NCBI RefSeq assembly: GCF_004345365.1
Contig: NZ_SLVF01000004.1
Location: 558,001 to 622,000, forward strand
DNA length: 64,000 nt
Reading direction: 5' to 3'
Source: Kribbella sp. VKM Ac-2568
GTDB lineage: Bacteria; Actinomycetota; Actinomycetes; Propionibacteriales; Kribbellaceae
Shown here: positions 44,158 to 53,025 of the stretch, piece by piece
Numbering within the stretch: the first letter of the stretch is position 1
Layout of the letters: each line of letters starts with the position of its first letter
Notes under the pieces: generated by a model
What the model saw: the letters and a program-made list of their open reading frames with translations, nothing else
Told to the model about the DNA's origin: nothing
Databases searched by the model: none
Program-made: the position numbers and the translations under genes

Positions 44158-44700
44158 GGCGGACCAGGTGGGTGGTTCTTCCACCGGGACCCGGCCGGTG
44201 CCGCCCATGCCGGCGTAGAGGAGCAGGCCGGCGCCCGCGGCGATCAGTACGTCGCCCGGGCTGACCGCCTGACCGATTCCCGGCAGCACGACCGGTACTA
44301 CGTCGCCGAGCCAGGGGAGCAGGGTCTGTACTCCGGACAGCTCGTGGCGCGGGTCTTCCACGAGGCCGTCGAGGCCGGCGCGTTCCAGAGCCGCTACCGA
44401 CACGGGCATCGCGCCGTTCAGGGCGACGACCAGCGCGTTGGCGCCGAAGCCCACGGCCAGCAGCGTGACGCCGGGACGCAACATGTTGAGTCGGAGGAAG
44501 ACACCGATGCAGAGGGCTGACCCGAGCAGCCCGACGGGGTAGGCGATTCCGCCCGTCACAGAGCCGAGGAGCTGCCCTGTGGCGGCCGCGGCGAGCCAGT
44601 GGACTCCGGTGAGGGTGTTGGCTGCCAGGCGGGTGAAGCGGCCACCAGTCAGCAGCGCCGCGACGGCGGCGAGCAGCATGACGAGGAAGACCAGCAACAT
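44119..44700 (-). CDS. DUF5317-like membrane protein
   Basis: The 193-residue protein has about five helices, starting MLLVFLVMLLAAVAALLTGG and including TLTGVHWLAAAATGQLLGS and LRPGVTLLAVGFGANALVVALNGAMPVS, as in DUF5317 proteins. I chose ATG 44700 so that the first helix is N-terminal as in the family; an ATG 22 codons upstream is the alternative, and neither has a clear ribosome site. Its 3' end overlaps the convergent HD-GYP-like gene by 39 bases, so the two mRNAs are antisense there. Confidence 0.72.
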   Translation of the reverse strand: MLLVFLVMLLAAVAALLTGGRFTRLAANTLTGVHWLAAAATGQLLGSVTGGIAYPVGLLGSALCIGVFLRLNMLRPGVTLLAVGFGANALVVALNGAMPVSVAALERAGLDGLVEDPRHELSGVQTLLPWLGDVVPVVLPGIGQAVSPGDVLIAAGAGLLLYAGMGGTGRVPVEEPPTWSALEAKTAPDNAPQ

Positions 44701-44800
44701 CTTGGCGATTCTGCCGCGCCGATCGCCGCATCCCCCGAATCCCGAAACTCCCCAGCGTGTCGACATAACCGCAATCCGTAGCGGCAGATCGACAAAGCAC

Positions 44801-44840
44801 CGCGGCCCCTCTCCCCGGCGTACCGGAGGGAGGGGCCGCG
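44801..44840 (-). terminator. Terminator of the symporter operon
   Basis: Perfect 11-bp arms CGCGGCCCCTC (44801-44811) and GAGGGGCCGCG (44830-44840), with a further CCGG/CCGG pairing inside the loop. It begins 13 bases after the symporter stop on the minus strand. Confidence 0.75.
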
Positions 44841-44853
44841 AGAAGCCGTGCGG

Positions 44854-46506
44854 TCAGGACTTGGCCGGAGCCGCACCACCCTCGTCGAGGAGCTCGGAGA
44901 GGTCCTTGACGCCCGGATCGCCCGCGTCGGCCAGGTAGTCCGTCGAGTGCGTCGCATCCTCTCCAGAGGGCACGTTGAGCGCCCGCAGGATCAGCGTCAG
45001 CACGATCGTCACGATCAGGTTGATCCCGAACGCGGTCAGGCCGATGTAGACCTGGGTCTCGGTGAACGGGATGTTCGCCAGCGACCCACCGAAGTGCTTC
45101 TTGGTCGCCGGGTTGATCACGTTGTACGCCGAGATCGTGCCGAACACCATCGCCACCGCCCAGCCGGCCAGCAGCGCCCAGCGGTGGAACCACCGGGTGA
45201 ACAGACCGACCACGATCGCCGGGAACGTCTGCAGGATCCAGATGCCGCCCAGCAGTTGCAGGTTGAGCGAGATCGTCTTGTCCATCCCGAGCACGAAGAC
45301 GAGCGCACCGAACTTCACCAGCAGCGACGCGAGCTTCGAGACCTTGGCCTCCTGTGCCGGAGTGGCGTCCTTCTTCAGGAAGTCGCGGTAGATGTTGCGG
45401 GTGAACAGGTTCGCCGCGGCGATCGACATGATCGCGGCCGGGACCAGCGCGCCCACCGCGATCGCGGCGAAGGCGATGCCGGCGAACCAGGCCGGGAACT
45501 CCTGGTCGAACAGCCGCGGGATCGCCAGCTGCGGGTTCGCCAGTCCGTCCAGGCCCTTCACGTTGACGTTCGCCTTGATCGCCATGAAGCCGAGCAGCGC
45601 GAGCAACCCGAGCAGCAACGAGTACGCCGGCAGGATCGCGGCGTTCCGCCGTACGACGTTGCGGTTCTTCGTCGAGAGCACGGCGGTGACGGAGTGCGGG
45701 TACATGAACAGCGCCAGCGCGGAACCGAGCGCCAGCGTCCAGTACGCCGAGTAGCCCGCCTCGCCCGGGATGAACGACCCGGTGGGCTTCCCGGTGGCCG
45801 GGTTGGTCGTCTCCATCTTCGTCTTCGCGGCGTCGAAGATGCTGTCCCAGCCGCCGAGCTGGCCCGGCAGGTAGAGGATCGCGGCCGCGATGACGAGGTA
45901 GATCAGCCCGTCCTTGACGAAGGCGATCATCGCGGGCGCGCGCAGACCGGACGAGTACGTGTACGCCGCCAGGACGGCGAACGCGATCAGCAGCGGCAGG
46001 TCCTTGGCCAGGGTGTTGTCGCCACCGAGGCCCATCGTCTCGAAGACGGCCTGCATGCCGACCAGCTGCAGCGCGATGTACGGCATCGTCGCCAGGATGC
46101 CGGTCACCGCGACCGCCAGCGAGAGCCCGCGGCTGCCGTAACGGCCGCCGACGAAGTCCGCCGGGGTCACGTAGCCGTTGCGGTGCGAGACCGACCAGAG
46201 CCGGGACATGAAGATGAAGATGATCGGGTAGACCACGATCGTGTACGGCACCGCGAAGAAGCCGCTGATCGCGCCGGTTGCGTACATCGCTGCCGGCACC
46301 GCGACGAACGTGTACGCCGTGTAGAGGTCGCCACCCAGCAGGAACCAGGTGACGAAGGTGCCGAAGCCCCGGCCACCCAGACCCCACTCGTCGAGGCTGT
46401 CGAGCTCACCGGTGCGGCGCCAGCGAGCGGCCATGAAGCCCATCACCGTGACCGCGGCGAAGATGACGATGACGATGATCAGCTGAACCCAGTCGACGTC
46501 GTTCAC
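44854..46506 (-). CDS. Sodium:solute symporter, MctP-like monocarboxylate permease
   Basis: The 550-residue protein has about 13 helices and typical SSS-family elements: WGLGGRGFGTFVTWFLLGGD, YVTPADFVGGRYGSRGLSL and GALVPAAIMSIAAANLFTRN. The wording fits the MctP subgroup that takes up short monocarboxylates such as lactate, pyruvate or acetate. The GTG start overlaps the stop of the small membrane-protein gene (GTGA); such partners (DUF3311) accompany MctP in actinobacteria. The tail is acidic and cytoplasmic. Confidence 0.9.
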   Translation of the reverse strand: MNDVDWVQLIIVIVIFAAVTVMGFMAARWRRTGELDSLDEWGLGGRGFGTFVTWFLLGGDLYTAYTFVAVPAAMYATGAISGFFAVPYTIVVYPIIFIFMSRLWSVSHRNGYVTPADFVGGRYGSRGLSLAVAVTGILATMPYIALQLVGMQAVFETMGLGGDNTLAKDLPLLIAFAVLAAYTYSSGLRAPAMIAFVKDGLIYLVIAAAILYLPGQLGGWDSIFDAAKTKMETTNPATGKPTGSFIPGEAGYSAYWTLALGSALALFMYPHSVTAVLSTKNRNVVRRNAAILPAYSLLLGLLALLGFMAIKANVNVKGLDGLANPQLAIPRLFDQEFPAWFAGIAFAAIAVGALVPAAIMSIAAANLFTRNIYRDFLKKDATPAQEAKVSKLASLLVKFGALVFVLGMDKTISLNLQLLGGIWILQTFPAIVVGLFTRWFHRWALLAGWAVAMVFGTISAYNVINPATKKHFGGSLANIPFTETQVYIGLTAFGINLIVTIVLTLILRALNVPSGEDATHSTDYLADAGDPGVKDLSELLDEGGAAPAKS

Positions 46507-46772
46507 AGCTCAGCCTCCTTGTCCGCAGCGCCGTCGAGCCCCTGGGCCGCCCGGCGTTTCCGTTCCACGCTCATCACCAGCCGGTACGAGATGCTCACCG
46601 TCGCAGCGGAGATGAACACCCAGAACAGCTGGTACCAGTAGAAGAAGGGAAACCCCCACAATCGGGGTTCGTCCTTGGCGTAGGTGGAGACTAGAAGTGG
46701 TACGACGATCGACAACGCCAGCAGAACACCGGCTATCCAGTACGCGGGCTTGACCGCGGACAGCTTGGACAC
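46503..46772 (-). CDS. DUF3311-like small membrane partner of the symporter
   Basis: The 89-residue protein has two transmembrane helices (AYWIAGVLLALSIVVPLLVS and FFYWYQLFWVFISAATVSIS) separated by a short loop with LWGFPFFYW, as in DUF3311 proteins. GAGGAGG lies five bases before the GTG at 46772. It is the first gene of the symporter operon and probably an accessory subunit. Confidence 0.85.
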   Translation of the reverse strand: MSKLSAVKPAYWIAGVLLALSIVVPLLVSTYAKDEPRLWGFPFFYWYQLFWVFISAATVSISYRLVMSVERKRRAAQGLDGAADKEAEL

Positions 46773-46867
46773 AGCAACCTCCTCGGGACACAGGCGCAAC
46801 GGTGAACGCTACCGCTCAGCCACGCACAGCGACTAGACCTCCGTCGACTAGAACTTCAGGGTGGGCC

Positions 46868-47899
46868 ATGGACACAGCAGGAGCATGGCAAGTCCGGCGA
46901 GTCGTCCTATCCGTCCTGTTCCTGCTGGTCGTTGCTCTGCCGCTCTATCCCGAGCTCTACGGGCTGGACGAGGTCACCCCGTTCACCCAGCTGGTCGCAT
47001 TCCGGCCGCAGGTGCTGGTGCTCGTCCTGCTGGTCGGGCTGGGGATGCTGTTGCGCTGGAACTGGCGGATCGCCGCCGTGCTGACCATCCTGCTGGCCGT
47101 CACCGGTGCAGTACTGACCGCGCCGAGGAACCTCTCCGACCCGAAGCCGCCACCGCCGGGGACCCGGGAGCTGACGATCATGGTGGCGAACGTGCTCGGC
47201 GGGGGAGCGGATGCCGGTGAGGTCGCGAAGATCATCCGGCTCCGGCAGCCCGACCTGGTGTCGTTGCCCGAGGCACAGGCCGACGTACGGCAGGAGATCG
47301 AGTCACACCTGCAGGGCCTGCACTACCGCGGCTACACCCAGCAGGCGAACTCCGCGGTGGAGAGCGCGACCAGCGTGCTGGTGTCGGACTCGCTCGGCGA
47401 CGTCGAGTTCCGGTCCGAGACGCTCGACCCCAGCAGGGTCAGCGCGCAGCAGCCCGGTACGACGGACACCGCGCAGACGACCACCCAGTTCGGCCACGTG
47501 ATCGTCAGCGGCGGCAGTCTCGGCAAGCTCCGGCTGATCGCGTACCACGGCTACCCGCCGCTGCCGTCCGAGGTGACCACCTGGAAGCAGGACCTGCAGG
47601 TGGTGAAGCGCTGGTGTGCCGCGGGTCAGCCGACGATCGTGGCCGGCGACTTCAACGCGACCACCGATCACGCAGACTTCCGTAGCGCGCTCGGGGCCGA
47701 CTGCAAGAGCGTGGCGCCGTCGGTGGGAGCCGGTCTGCAGGGGACCTGGCCGGCGGATCGCCCGGCGTTGTTCCGGACCCAGATCGACCACGTGCTCGTC
47801 ACGGACGGGATCACCCCGGGCAGGTTCAAGACGTACGAGATCGAGGGCAGCGACCACCGGGCCGCGGTCGCCAACGTTGCCGTGCCCAAGGACGAGTGA
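46868..47899 (+). CDS. Membrane-anchored endonuclease/exonuclease/phosphatase (EEP) family protein
   Basis: The 343-residue protein has three N-terminal helices (to about residue 90) and then an EEP fold outside the membrane. The catalytic pieces are visible: LTIMVANVLGGGAD, LPEAQ, GDFNATTDH, QIDHVLV and GSDHRAAVANV. EEP proteins cleave phosphodiesters, including sphingomyelin-type lipids and nucleic acids; topology suggests an envelope or extracellular substrate. The ATG at 46868 follows CAGGGTGGG. It is divergent from the symporter operon; a direct repeat CGACTAGA occurs twice in the intervening bases. Confidence 0.82.
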   Translation: MDTAGAWQVRRVVLSVLFLLVVALPLYPELYGLDEVTPFTQLVAFRPQVLVLVLLVGLGMLLRWNWRIAAVLTILLAVTGAVLTAPRNLSDPKPPPPGTRELTIMVANVLGGGADAGEVAKIIRLRQPDLVSLPEAQADVRQEIESHLQGLHYRGYTQQANSAVESATSVLVSDSLGDVEFRSETLDPSRVSAQQPGTTDTAQTTTQFGHVIVSGGSLGKLRLIAYHGYPPLPSEVTTWKQDLQVVKRWCAAGQPTIVAGDFNATTDHADFRSALGADCKSVAPSVGAGLQGTWPADRPALFRTQIDHVLVTDGITPGRFKTYEIEGSDHRAAVANVAVPKDE

Positions 47900-47908
47900 C
47901 CCACAGAT

Positions 47909-48814
47909 CTAGGTCTGGTTGGCCGCCGGGCGGTAGATGTACGGCTGGGAGGACCGGACGGCCTCGGTGAGCATCAGCAGCATGTCGGCGCGGGCCTCGA
48001 TCGGCCGGCCGAACAGCTCGTCGTCGCCGGGGATCGGGAAGCCCTTCACCCCGATCGCGAGCTGGCTCAGCAGCACGTGCAGGACACCGCGGGCGTTGAA
48101 GACCGACGGGGTCGGCCACTCCGGCAGCGTCTCGTGCATCAGCGGCTGCTGCGCCGCGGTCGCCGCGATCGGCTTCAGCCAGCGCTCGAGCTCGTCGCTT
48201 GTCAGCATGTTGCGGTGCAGGATCGTCATCACCGCGTGCGCGACCCGGTCGTGCTCCTCGTGCACCCAGCGGTACTGCGTGTCCTTCACGATCCGGTCGG
48301 CGAGCACGTCCAGCAGCGCCCGCAGTACGCCGGCATCACAGTGACGGGAGCGAGCCAGCGCGCCGATCGCGTCCGCGCCATGCGCCACGGCATGGGCCCA
48401 GCCGCAGTCCGCGACGTAGCCCCGCAGGTCGCGTTCGCGCAGCAGCCAGGTGGCCAGCCGGTCGCCCCAGCGCATCACCACCTCGTCGTGCACCAGGAAC
48501 TCGGCGTTGTCGCGGTGGATCACCTCCGCGAGCGTGAGCGCGGTGAAGGAGCGGCGGAACACCGTGTCGGTGCCGTCCTCCCCGAGCCCGTAGGCGAGTC
48601 CGGCGCAGAGACCGTCACCGAAACCGGGCAGCAGGTCGTCGTAGATCCCGCGCTCGAGCCAGGTGGCGAGCGTCGGATAGGCCAGCGCGTCCCGCACCTG
48701 CGGGTTCGTACTGGCCAGGCCACGGACAAGCTCCTCGGTGAGGTCGGTCAGCGCACGGTCGCGCGGTACCGCGTAGTCCGCGGCCATCACGTCCTGCCAG
48801 TACGTCGACTCCAC
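47909..48814 (-). CDS. DUF2785-family protein
   Basis: The 301-residue, all-helical soluble protein matches DUF2785 (HEAT-like helices; VADCGWAHAVAHGADAIGAL is the conserved core). No catalytic motif is evident. It is convergent with the EEP gene with only nine bases between stops and divergent from pdtaS. Function is unknown. Confidence 0.8.
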   Translation of the reverse strand: MESTYWQDVMAADYAVPRDRALTDLTEELVRGLASTNPQVRDALAYPTLATWLERGIYDDLLPGFGDGLCAGLAYGLGEDGTDTVFRRSFTALTLAEVIHRDNAEFLVHDEVVMRWGDRLATWLLRERDLRGYVADCGWAHAVAHGADAIGALARSRHCDAGVLRALLDVLADRIVKDTQYRWVHEEHDRVAHAVMTILHRNMLTSDELERWLKPIAATAAQQPLMHETLPEWPTPSVFNARGVLHVLLSQLAIGVKGFPIPGDDELFGRPIEARADMLLMLTEAVRSSQPYIYRPAANQT

Positions 48815-48917
48815 CGATGCATCCTTTCACTTGGACCTGCTCAATCAACACCCATCCGCGAGATCTGTCGAGCCTGCTGCCCGGACCGGGCTCGCCCTGT
48901 GCCCTAGGCTCGACCTC

Positions 48918-50393
48918 GTGCCGTCCTTGACCGATGTGGCGCGGAACCACACGACGCTGGACCAGGCAGACCTGGACCGGCTGCAACTGCTGGTGTCCGA
49001 CTGGCAGATGCTGGCCGATCTGTCCTTCGCCGACCTGGTGCTCTGGTTGCCCGACACCGAGGGGCTCGGGTTCTGGGCCGGGGCGCAGATGCGCCCGACC
49101 ACGGGACCCACGGCGTACCTGGACGACATCGTCGGCAGCTTCATCCCGCGCGACCGCCGGCCGCTGCTGGACCAGGCGTACGACGGCGGCAGGATCTGCC
49201 GCGAGGGCGACCCCGAGTGGCGCGACGACGTCCCGGTCCGGGTCGAGACGATCCCGGTACGCCGGGGCACCCGGGTGATCGCCGTGATCGCCAGGAACAC
49301 CAACCTGCTGGGGGTCCGGACCCCGTCCCGGCTCGAGATCGCCTACCTGCAGAGCGCCACCGACCTGGCCCGGATGATCACCGACGGCATCTTCCCGTAC
49401 GGCGGCGAACGCCTGCTGTCGACGACTCCCCGGGTGGGGGACGGCTGCATCCGGGTCGATCGGCACGGCATGGTGACGTTCGCCAGCCCGAACGCGCTGT
49501 CCGCGTACCGCCGGATGGGGCTCGTCACCGACCTGGTCGGCAGCCGGCTGAAGGAGATCACCGCCGAGCTGATCCACAGCGGCCGCAAGGTGGACGACGT
49601 GCTCGCCTCGGTGCTCACCGGCCGGGCGGCCAAGGAGCTCGAGATCGAGAATCCCGAGGCCACCTTGTTCCTGCGGGCGATCCCGCTGCGGGCCGACGGC
49701 GAACACGTGGGCGCGCTGATCCTGCTCCGCGACGTGACGGAGCTGCGGAGCCGGGAGCGGGAACTGGTCACCAAGGAGGCGACCATCCGGGAGATTCATC
49801 ATCGCGTCAAGAACAACTTGCAGACCGTCGCCGCGTTACTCCGGATGCAGGGCCGGAGGATCACCGTGCCGGAAGCCCAGGCCGCGCTGGCCGAGGCCGT
49901 CCGCCGGGTCGGGTCGATCGCCATCGTGCACGAGACCCTGTCCGAGTCCTTCGACGAGCACGTGGACTTCGACGACGTGGCGGACCGGGTGGCGGCGATG
50001 GTGGCCGACGTGTCGACGGTGTCCACCCAGGTGGAGATCCGCCGGACCGGCAGCTTCGGCGTACTGGACTCCGAAGTGGCGACCCCGCTCGCGATGGTGC
50101 TGACCGAGCTGATGCAGAACTCCGTCGAGCACGCGTTCAGCACGCGGGCAGGTGGAGACGCGTCGGGCAAGATCGAACTGGCCGCCCAACGCTCGGTCGG
50201 GCGGTTGCGGGTGGTGGTCACCGATGACGGCAAGGGGCTTCCGGAGAACTTCGACTCCGAGACGTCCGGCAACCTCGGCCTGTCGATCGTGCGCACCCTG
50301 GTGATCGGTGAGCTCGACGGGGTGCTGGAGTTCCACCCACGCCACGACGGGCCCGGAACGACGGTCGTGCTCGACGTTCCGGTGAAGGAGTGA
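48918..50393 (+). CDS. pdtaS: Sensor histidine kinase PdtaS
   Basis: The 491-residue cytosolic kinase has an N-terminal GAF-type domain (LLVSDWQMLADLSFADLVLW), a PAS-like domain (about 175-280), and a HisKA_2/HATPase core. REIHHRVKNNLQTVAALLRM carries the phosphoacceptor histidine (294/295); ATPase boxes are TELMQNSVEHAF and DDGKGLPENF. Sequence and neighbourhood (whiB1 and sigma factors) match mycobacterial PdtaS, which phosphorylates the antitermination regulator PdtaR. The GTG is seven bases after TAGGCT, so the mRNA is probably leaderless. Confidence 0.9.
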   Translation: MPSLTDVARNHTTLDQADLDRLQLLVSDWQMLADLSFADLVLWLPDTEGLGFWAGAQMRPTTGPTAYLDDIVGSFIPRDRRPLLDQAYDGGRICREGDPEWRDDVPVRVETIPVRRGTRVIAVIARNTNLLGVRTPSRLEIAYLQSATDLARMITDGIFPYGGERLLSTTPRVGDGCIRVDRHGMVTFASPNALSAYRRMGLVTDLVGSRLKEITAELIHSGRKVDDVLASVLTGRAAKELEIENPEATLFLRAIPLRADGEHVGALILLRDVTELRSRERELVTKEATIREIHHRVKNNLQTVAALLRMQGRRITVPEAQAALAEAVRRVGSIAIVHETLSESFDEHVDFDDVADRVAAMVADVSTVSTQVEIRRTGSFGVLDSEVATPLAMVLTELMQNSVEHAFSTRAGGDASGKIELAAQRSVGRLRVVVTDDGKGLPENFDSETSGNLGLSIVRTLVIGELDGVLEFHPRHDGPGTTVVLDVPVKE

Positions 50394-50481
50394 GCCGGGT
50401 CGTTATCCCTGAACAGCCGTGGGTCCTTGTCCACAGTTCTTCAGATACAACGCGGTGCCCGGGGTCGAACTGGCAATCGAA

Positions 50482-50506
50482 AGGCCCCGCGGATCCCGCG
50501 GGGCCT
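50482..50506 (-). terminator. Terminator of whiB1
   Basis: Perfect 11-bp arms AGGCCCCGCGG (50482-50492) and its complement (50496-50506) with loop ATC; on the minus strand a TTTCG tail follows. It lies 14 bases beyond the whiB1 stop and may also serve pdtaS. Confidence 0.8.
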
Positions 50507-50520
50507 GCGTCGTGGTCAGC

Positions 50521-50772
50521 TCAGGCGGTACGGATGCGAGCGCGGGCGTTGCGGCGCTTGAGAGCGCGTCGCTCGTCCTCGCTCAGGCCACCCCAGACAC
50601 CGTGGTCCTGGCCGGCTTCCAGTGCCCAGGCAAGGCACTGCTCACGCACGTCGCAGCGACGGCACACCTGCTTGGCCTCCTCGATCTGCATGATCGCGGG
50701 CCCGGTGTTACCGATGGGGAAGAACAGTTCCGGGTCCTCATCGAGGCAAACGGCCCGGTGGCGCCAATCCAT
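50521..50772 (-). CDS. whiB1: WhiB1-type iron-sulfur regulator
   Basis: The 83-residue protein has the four cluster cysteines at 9, 37, 40 and 46, then the turn GVWGG and a basic C-terminus ERRALKRRNARARIRTA. It is close to mycobacterial WhiB1 (MDWRH start, identical cysteine positions). WhiB1 binds a [4Fe-4S] cluster that reacts with nitric oxide, and it partners the main sigma factor. The leader of several hundred bases contains two CRP-like sites, as described for whiB1 in Mycobacterium tuberculosis. Confidence 0.95.
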   Translation of the reverse strand: MDWRHRAVCLDEDPELFFPIGNTGPAIMQIEEAKQVCRRCDVREQCLAWALEAGQDHGVWGGLSEDERRALKRRNARARIRTA

Positions 50773-50866
50773 GGCGGATCCCATCTCTCTCAGTAGTTTG
50801 TCTGCGCTGATGGTGGTCTGTGCCCAATCAGCGCGCCTGTACTCGCACGGGGGTGGTGCGAAGCGT

Positions 50867-50948
50867 TGTGAACGTTTTCACGAACGTCTCCATGTTCCCA
50901 ATCTCGGGTTAGCGAAACAAGGGTTCTGGACTTGTCGATCCGATCACA
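50867..50948 (-). promoter_or_regulatory. Two CRP-like sites upstream of whiB1
   Basis: TGTGA-N6-TCACG lies at 50867-50882 (nine of ten consensus bases) and TGTCG-N6-TCACA at 50933-50948 (eight of ten), spaced 66 bases apart centre to centre. The whiB1 start is 95 bases from the nearer site. Control of whiB1 by the cAMP receptor protein is known in mycobacteria; conservation here is inferred from sequence. Confidence 0.65.
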
Positions 50949-51221
50949 ACACTTCCTTAACACTACGAACCGGTGCACAGCGGTTCACCGCGTCCGCAAT
51001 ACGGACGGGCTGACCTTCCAGCTATCACCAGTTCACTGCAAGTAACCGATCGAACGGCCCTGGGGTTACGCAAAACCTCGAATCCCTGTGGGGCTGAAGT
51101 TCTCCGACCCTGATGGGTGCCGGGGGCAGAGGTCGTCGTCCCCATGCGCCCACCGTCCACTGCCGATGGCCCTCAACACAAGGGGAGAAGGAGCCCACCC
51201 AGCCAGGACGGCTTACTGCTC

Positions 51222-51265
51222 GTGTCCTGCTCCAGGTACCCGCACGGATACCTGGAGCAGGACAC
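51222..51265. repeat. Perfect 17-bp hairpin just upstream of a leaderless-type start
   Basis: Arms 51222-51238 (GTGTCCTGCTCCAGGTA) and 51249-51265 are exact complements with a ten-base loop. A TAGGCT -10 box (51266-51271) touches the right arm and the GTG start follows at 51279. So the dyad occupies the place of the -35 region: it is a DNA element (operator or upstream terminator), not part of the downstream mRNA. Confidence 0.75.
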
Positions 51266-51278
51266 TAGGCTTGCGGTT

Positions 51279-51689
51279 GTGCCGACCGAATCCACGCCGT
51301 CCACCGCTCCGCGCCCGCTCAAGCTAGCCTCGGCTGTGGTCGCTGGGGAAGGGCTCGTGGTCGCCGTTCTCGGAATTGTCGAAGGTATAACGATCAGCGA
51401 CGAGAGGCTCACTCTCGGACTGACCACCGCCGTCTTCCTCCTCCTGTACGGCGGGGCGCTGCTGCTGGTGGCTCGTGGGCTGTTCCGGACGTCCACCTGG
51501 AGCCGTGGGCCGGCCGTGTTCGCCCAGCTGATCCAGCTGGGCGTCGCCTGGAGCTTCTGGGGCGGTTCCACCACCGCCGTCTCCGTCGTACTTGGGATCG
51601 CTGCGGTCGTCGTACTGGTGGCGCTGTTCCAGAAGGTGTCGATGGAGGCCCTGGTCGACGATCCGACCAAGGACCACCCCGTCCTCTAA
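51279..51689 (+). CDS. Small four-helix membrane protein, unknown
   Basis: The 136-residue protein has four hydrophobic segments (LKLASAVVAGEGLVVAVLGI, LGLTTAVFLLLYGGALLLVA, VFAQLIQLGVAWSFWGG, AVSVVLGIAAVVVLVALF) and short charged ends. No family is recognised with certainty; similar proteins are common in actinobacteria. The GTG at 51279 is seven bases after TAGGCT. Its stop is four bases from the convergent sigF stop. Confidence 0.75.
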   Translation: MPTESTPSTAPRPLKLASAVVAGEGLVVAVLGIVEGITISDERLTLGLTTAVFLLLYGGALLLVARGLFRTSTWSRGPAVFAQLIQLGVAWSFWGGSTTAVSVVLGIAAVVVLVALFQKVSMEALVDDPTKDHPVL

Positions 51690-51693
51690 GGGA

Positions 51694-52485
51694 CTACTCC
51701 TTCAGCAGACCCGCGCGGAGCTCGGTGAGGGTGCGGGCGAGCAGGCGGGACACGTGCATCTGCGAGATGCCGATCTCGTCGGCGATCTGGGACTGCGTCA
51801 TGCCGCGGAAGAACCGCAGCGTCAGGATGCGCTTCTCCCGGGTGTCCAGCTGGGCAAGCAAGGGTTTGAGCGACTCGCGGTACTCCACGCTCTCCAGCGC
51901 CTCGTCCTCGCCGCCGAGCCCGTCCAGCACGGTGGTGGCGTCCGCCTCGTTCTGGTCCGGTGCGTCCAGCGACAGCGTGTTGTAGGCGTTCGCGGACTCC
52001 AGGCCCTCGATCACCAGGTCGGGGGACAGGCCCAGCCGGTCGGACAGCTCGGCGACGGTGGGTGCCCGGCCGCGTTCCTGGGTCAGCTCCGCGGTCGCCG
52101 CGGTCAGCGAGAGCCGGAGCTCCTGCAGCCGGCGGGGGACCCGGATCGCCCAGCCCTTGTCCCGGAAGTACCGCTTGATCTCACCGAGGATCGTCGGGGT
52201 CGCGTAGGTGGAGAACTCCACCCCGCGGTCGGAGTCGAACCGGTCGACCGCCTTGATCAGGCCGATCGTGGCGACCTGGACGAGGTCGTCGTACGGCTCG
52301 CCGCGGTTGCGGAAGCGGCGGGCCAGGTGTTCCACCAGCGGCATGTGCAGCGAGACCAGGCCGTCGCGGGCCAGGATGTGCGCGGGATCGCCCTGGGTCG
52401 CGGACGCCATGGCTTGGAAGAGTGTGGCAGTGCGGGTGCGTAGGTCAGGTTCCTGGGGCTCGGCCAGGGGTCGTTCGTCGGTCAC
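51694..52485 (-). CDS. sigF: Stress sigma factor, SigF/SigB group
   Basis: The 263-residue factor has region 2 (LVQVATIGLIKAVDRFDSDR, EFSTYATPTILGEIKRYFRD), region 3 (LSLTAATAELTQERGRAPTV) and region 4 (RILTLRFFRGMTQSQIADEI), as in the SigB/SigF/SigG group. A GTG at 52485 is chosen because it overlaps the rsbW stop (GTGA) and GGAGA precedes it. It is controlled by the adjacent anti-sigma kinase. Confidence 0.92.
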   Translation of the reverse strand: MTDERPLAEPQEPDLRTRTATLFQAMASATQGDPAHILARDGLVSLHMPLVEHLARRFRNRGEPYDDLVQVATIGLIKAVDRFDSDRGVEFSTYATPTILGEIKRYFRDKGWAIRVPRRLQELRLSLTAATAELTQERGRAPTVAELSDRLGLSPDLVIEGLESANAYNTLSLDAPDQNEADATTVLDGLGGEDEALESVEYRESLKPLLAQLDTREKRILTLRFFRGMTQSQIADEIGISQMHVSRLLARTLTELRAGLLKE

Positions 52486-52874
52486 GCCTTCTCCGAGGCG
52501 GTGGCGGACGCCGACACGGTGATCGTGAGCCGCCCGTCGACGGTCTCGGCCGCGACGGACTCCACCAGTGCGGTCAGCACGGTCCAGCCGAAGGACGTGG
52601 TGTCCGGCTTCCACCCGTTCGGCACGACGGCCGACGTACGGACGGTCAGCTGCGGCGGGTCGATCGCGAAGACCAGTTCGAGCACGCCGTCGGCGGCCTG
52701 CGGGAGCAGCAGCGCGCAAGCCTCGTCCACCGCGATCCGCAGATCGTCGATCGCGTCCACGGTGAAGTCGTTGCGGGCCGCGAGATTGCCGACCACCGAC
52801 CGCGGGACCGCGATGTAGGCGCTGTCCGCGGGAATGCTGAGGTGAACCTCGGCGGGTCGTCCGGTGCTGCTCAC
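52482..52874 (-). CDS. rsbW: RsbW-type anti-sigma serine kinase
   Basis: The 130-residue protein is a GHKL ATPase of the RsbW/SpoIIAB group: IDDLRIAVDEACALLL is the N-box helix, and the latter part has the shortened ATP-lid pattern. It holds the downstream SigF and should be countered by an anti-anti-sigma protein; none is adjacent. The GTG at 52874 is preceded by GGGAGG. The G1-type ATP motifs are weak by eye, so kinase activity is presumed from the family. Confidence 0.85.
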   Translation of the reverse strand: MSSTGRPAEVHLSIPADSAYIAVPRSVVGNLAARNDFTVDAIDDLRIAVDEACALLLPQAADGVLELVFAIDPPQLTVRTSAVVPNGWKPDTTSFGWTVLTALVESVAAETVDGRLTITVSASATASEKA

Positions 52875-53025
52875 AGTGCTGTGCCTCCCTGGCGGGCTGA
52901 TCTCCTGGGCTGTGGTCGGCCCACCGCCTACATCTTCCACCGTGCGGCCGTTCTCTGCACAGTCACAACGGCTGGGGCCGGTCCCGCCCAGCGGAACCGG
53001 CCCCGGATTCGAGGAATCGCCCGTC

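Noticed and set aside
44000..46387. 795-residue minus-strand frame across the symporter and DUF5317 genes
   Set aside because: It crosses two genes in a shifted frame and has an Arg/Gly/His-rich composition; the true frames have proper helices.
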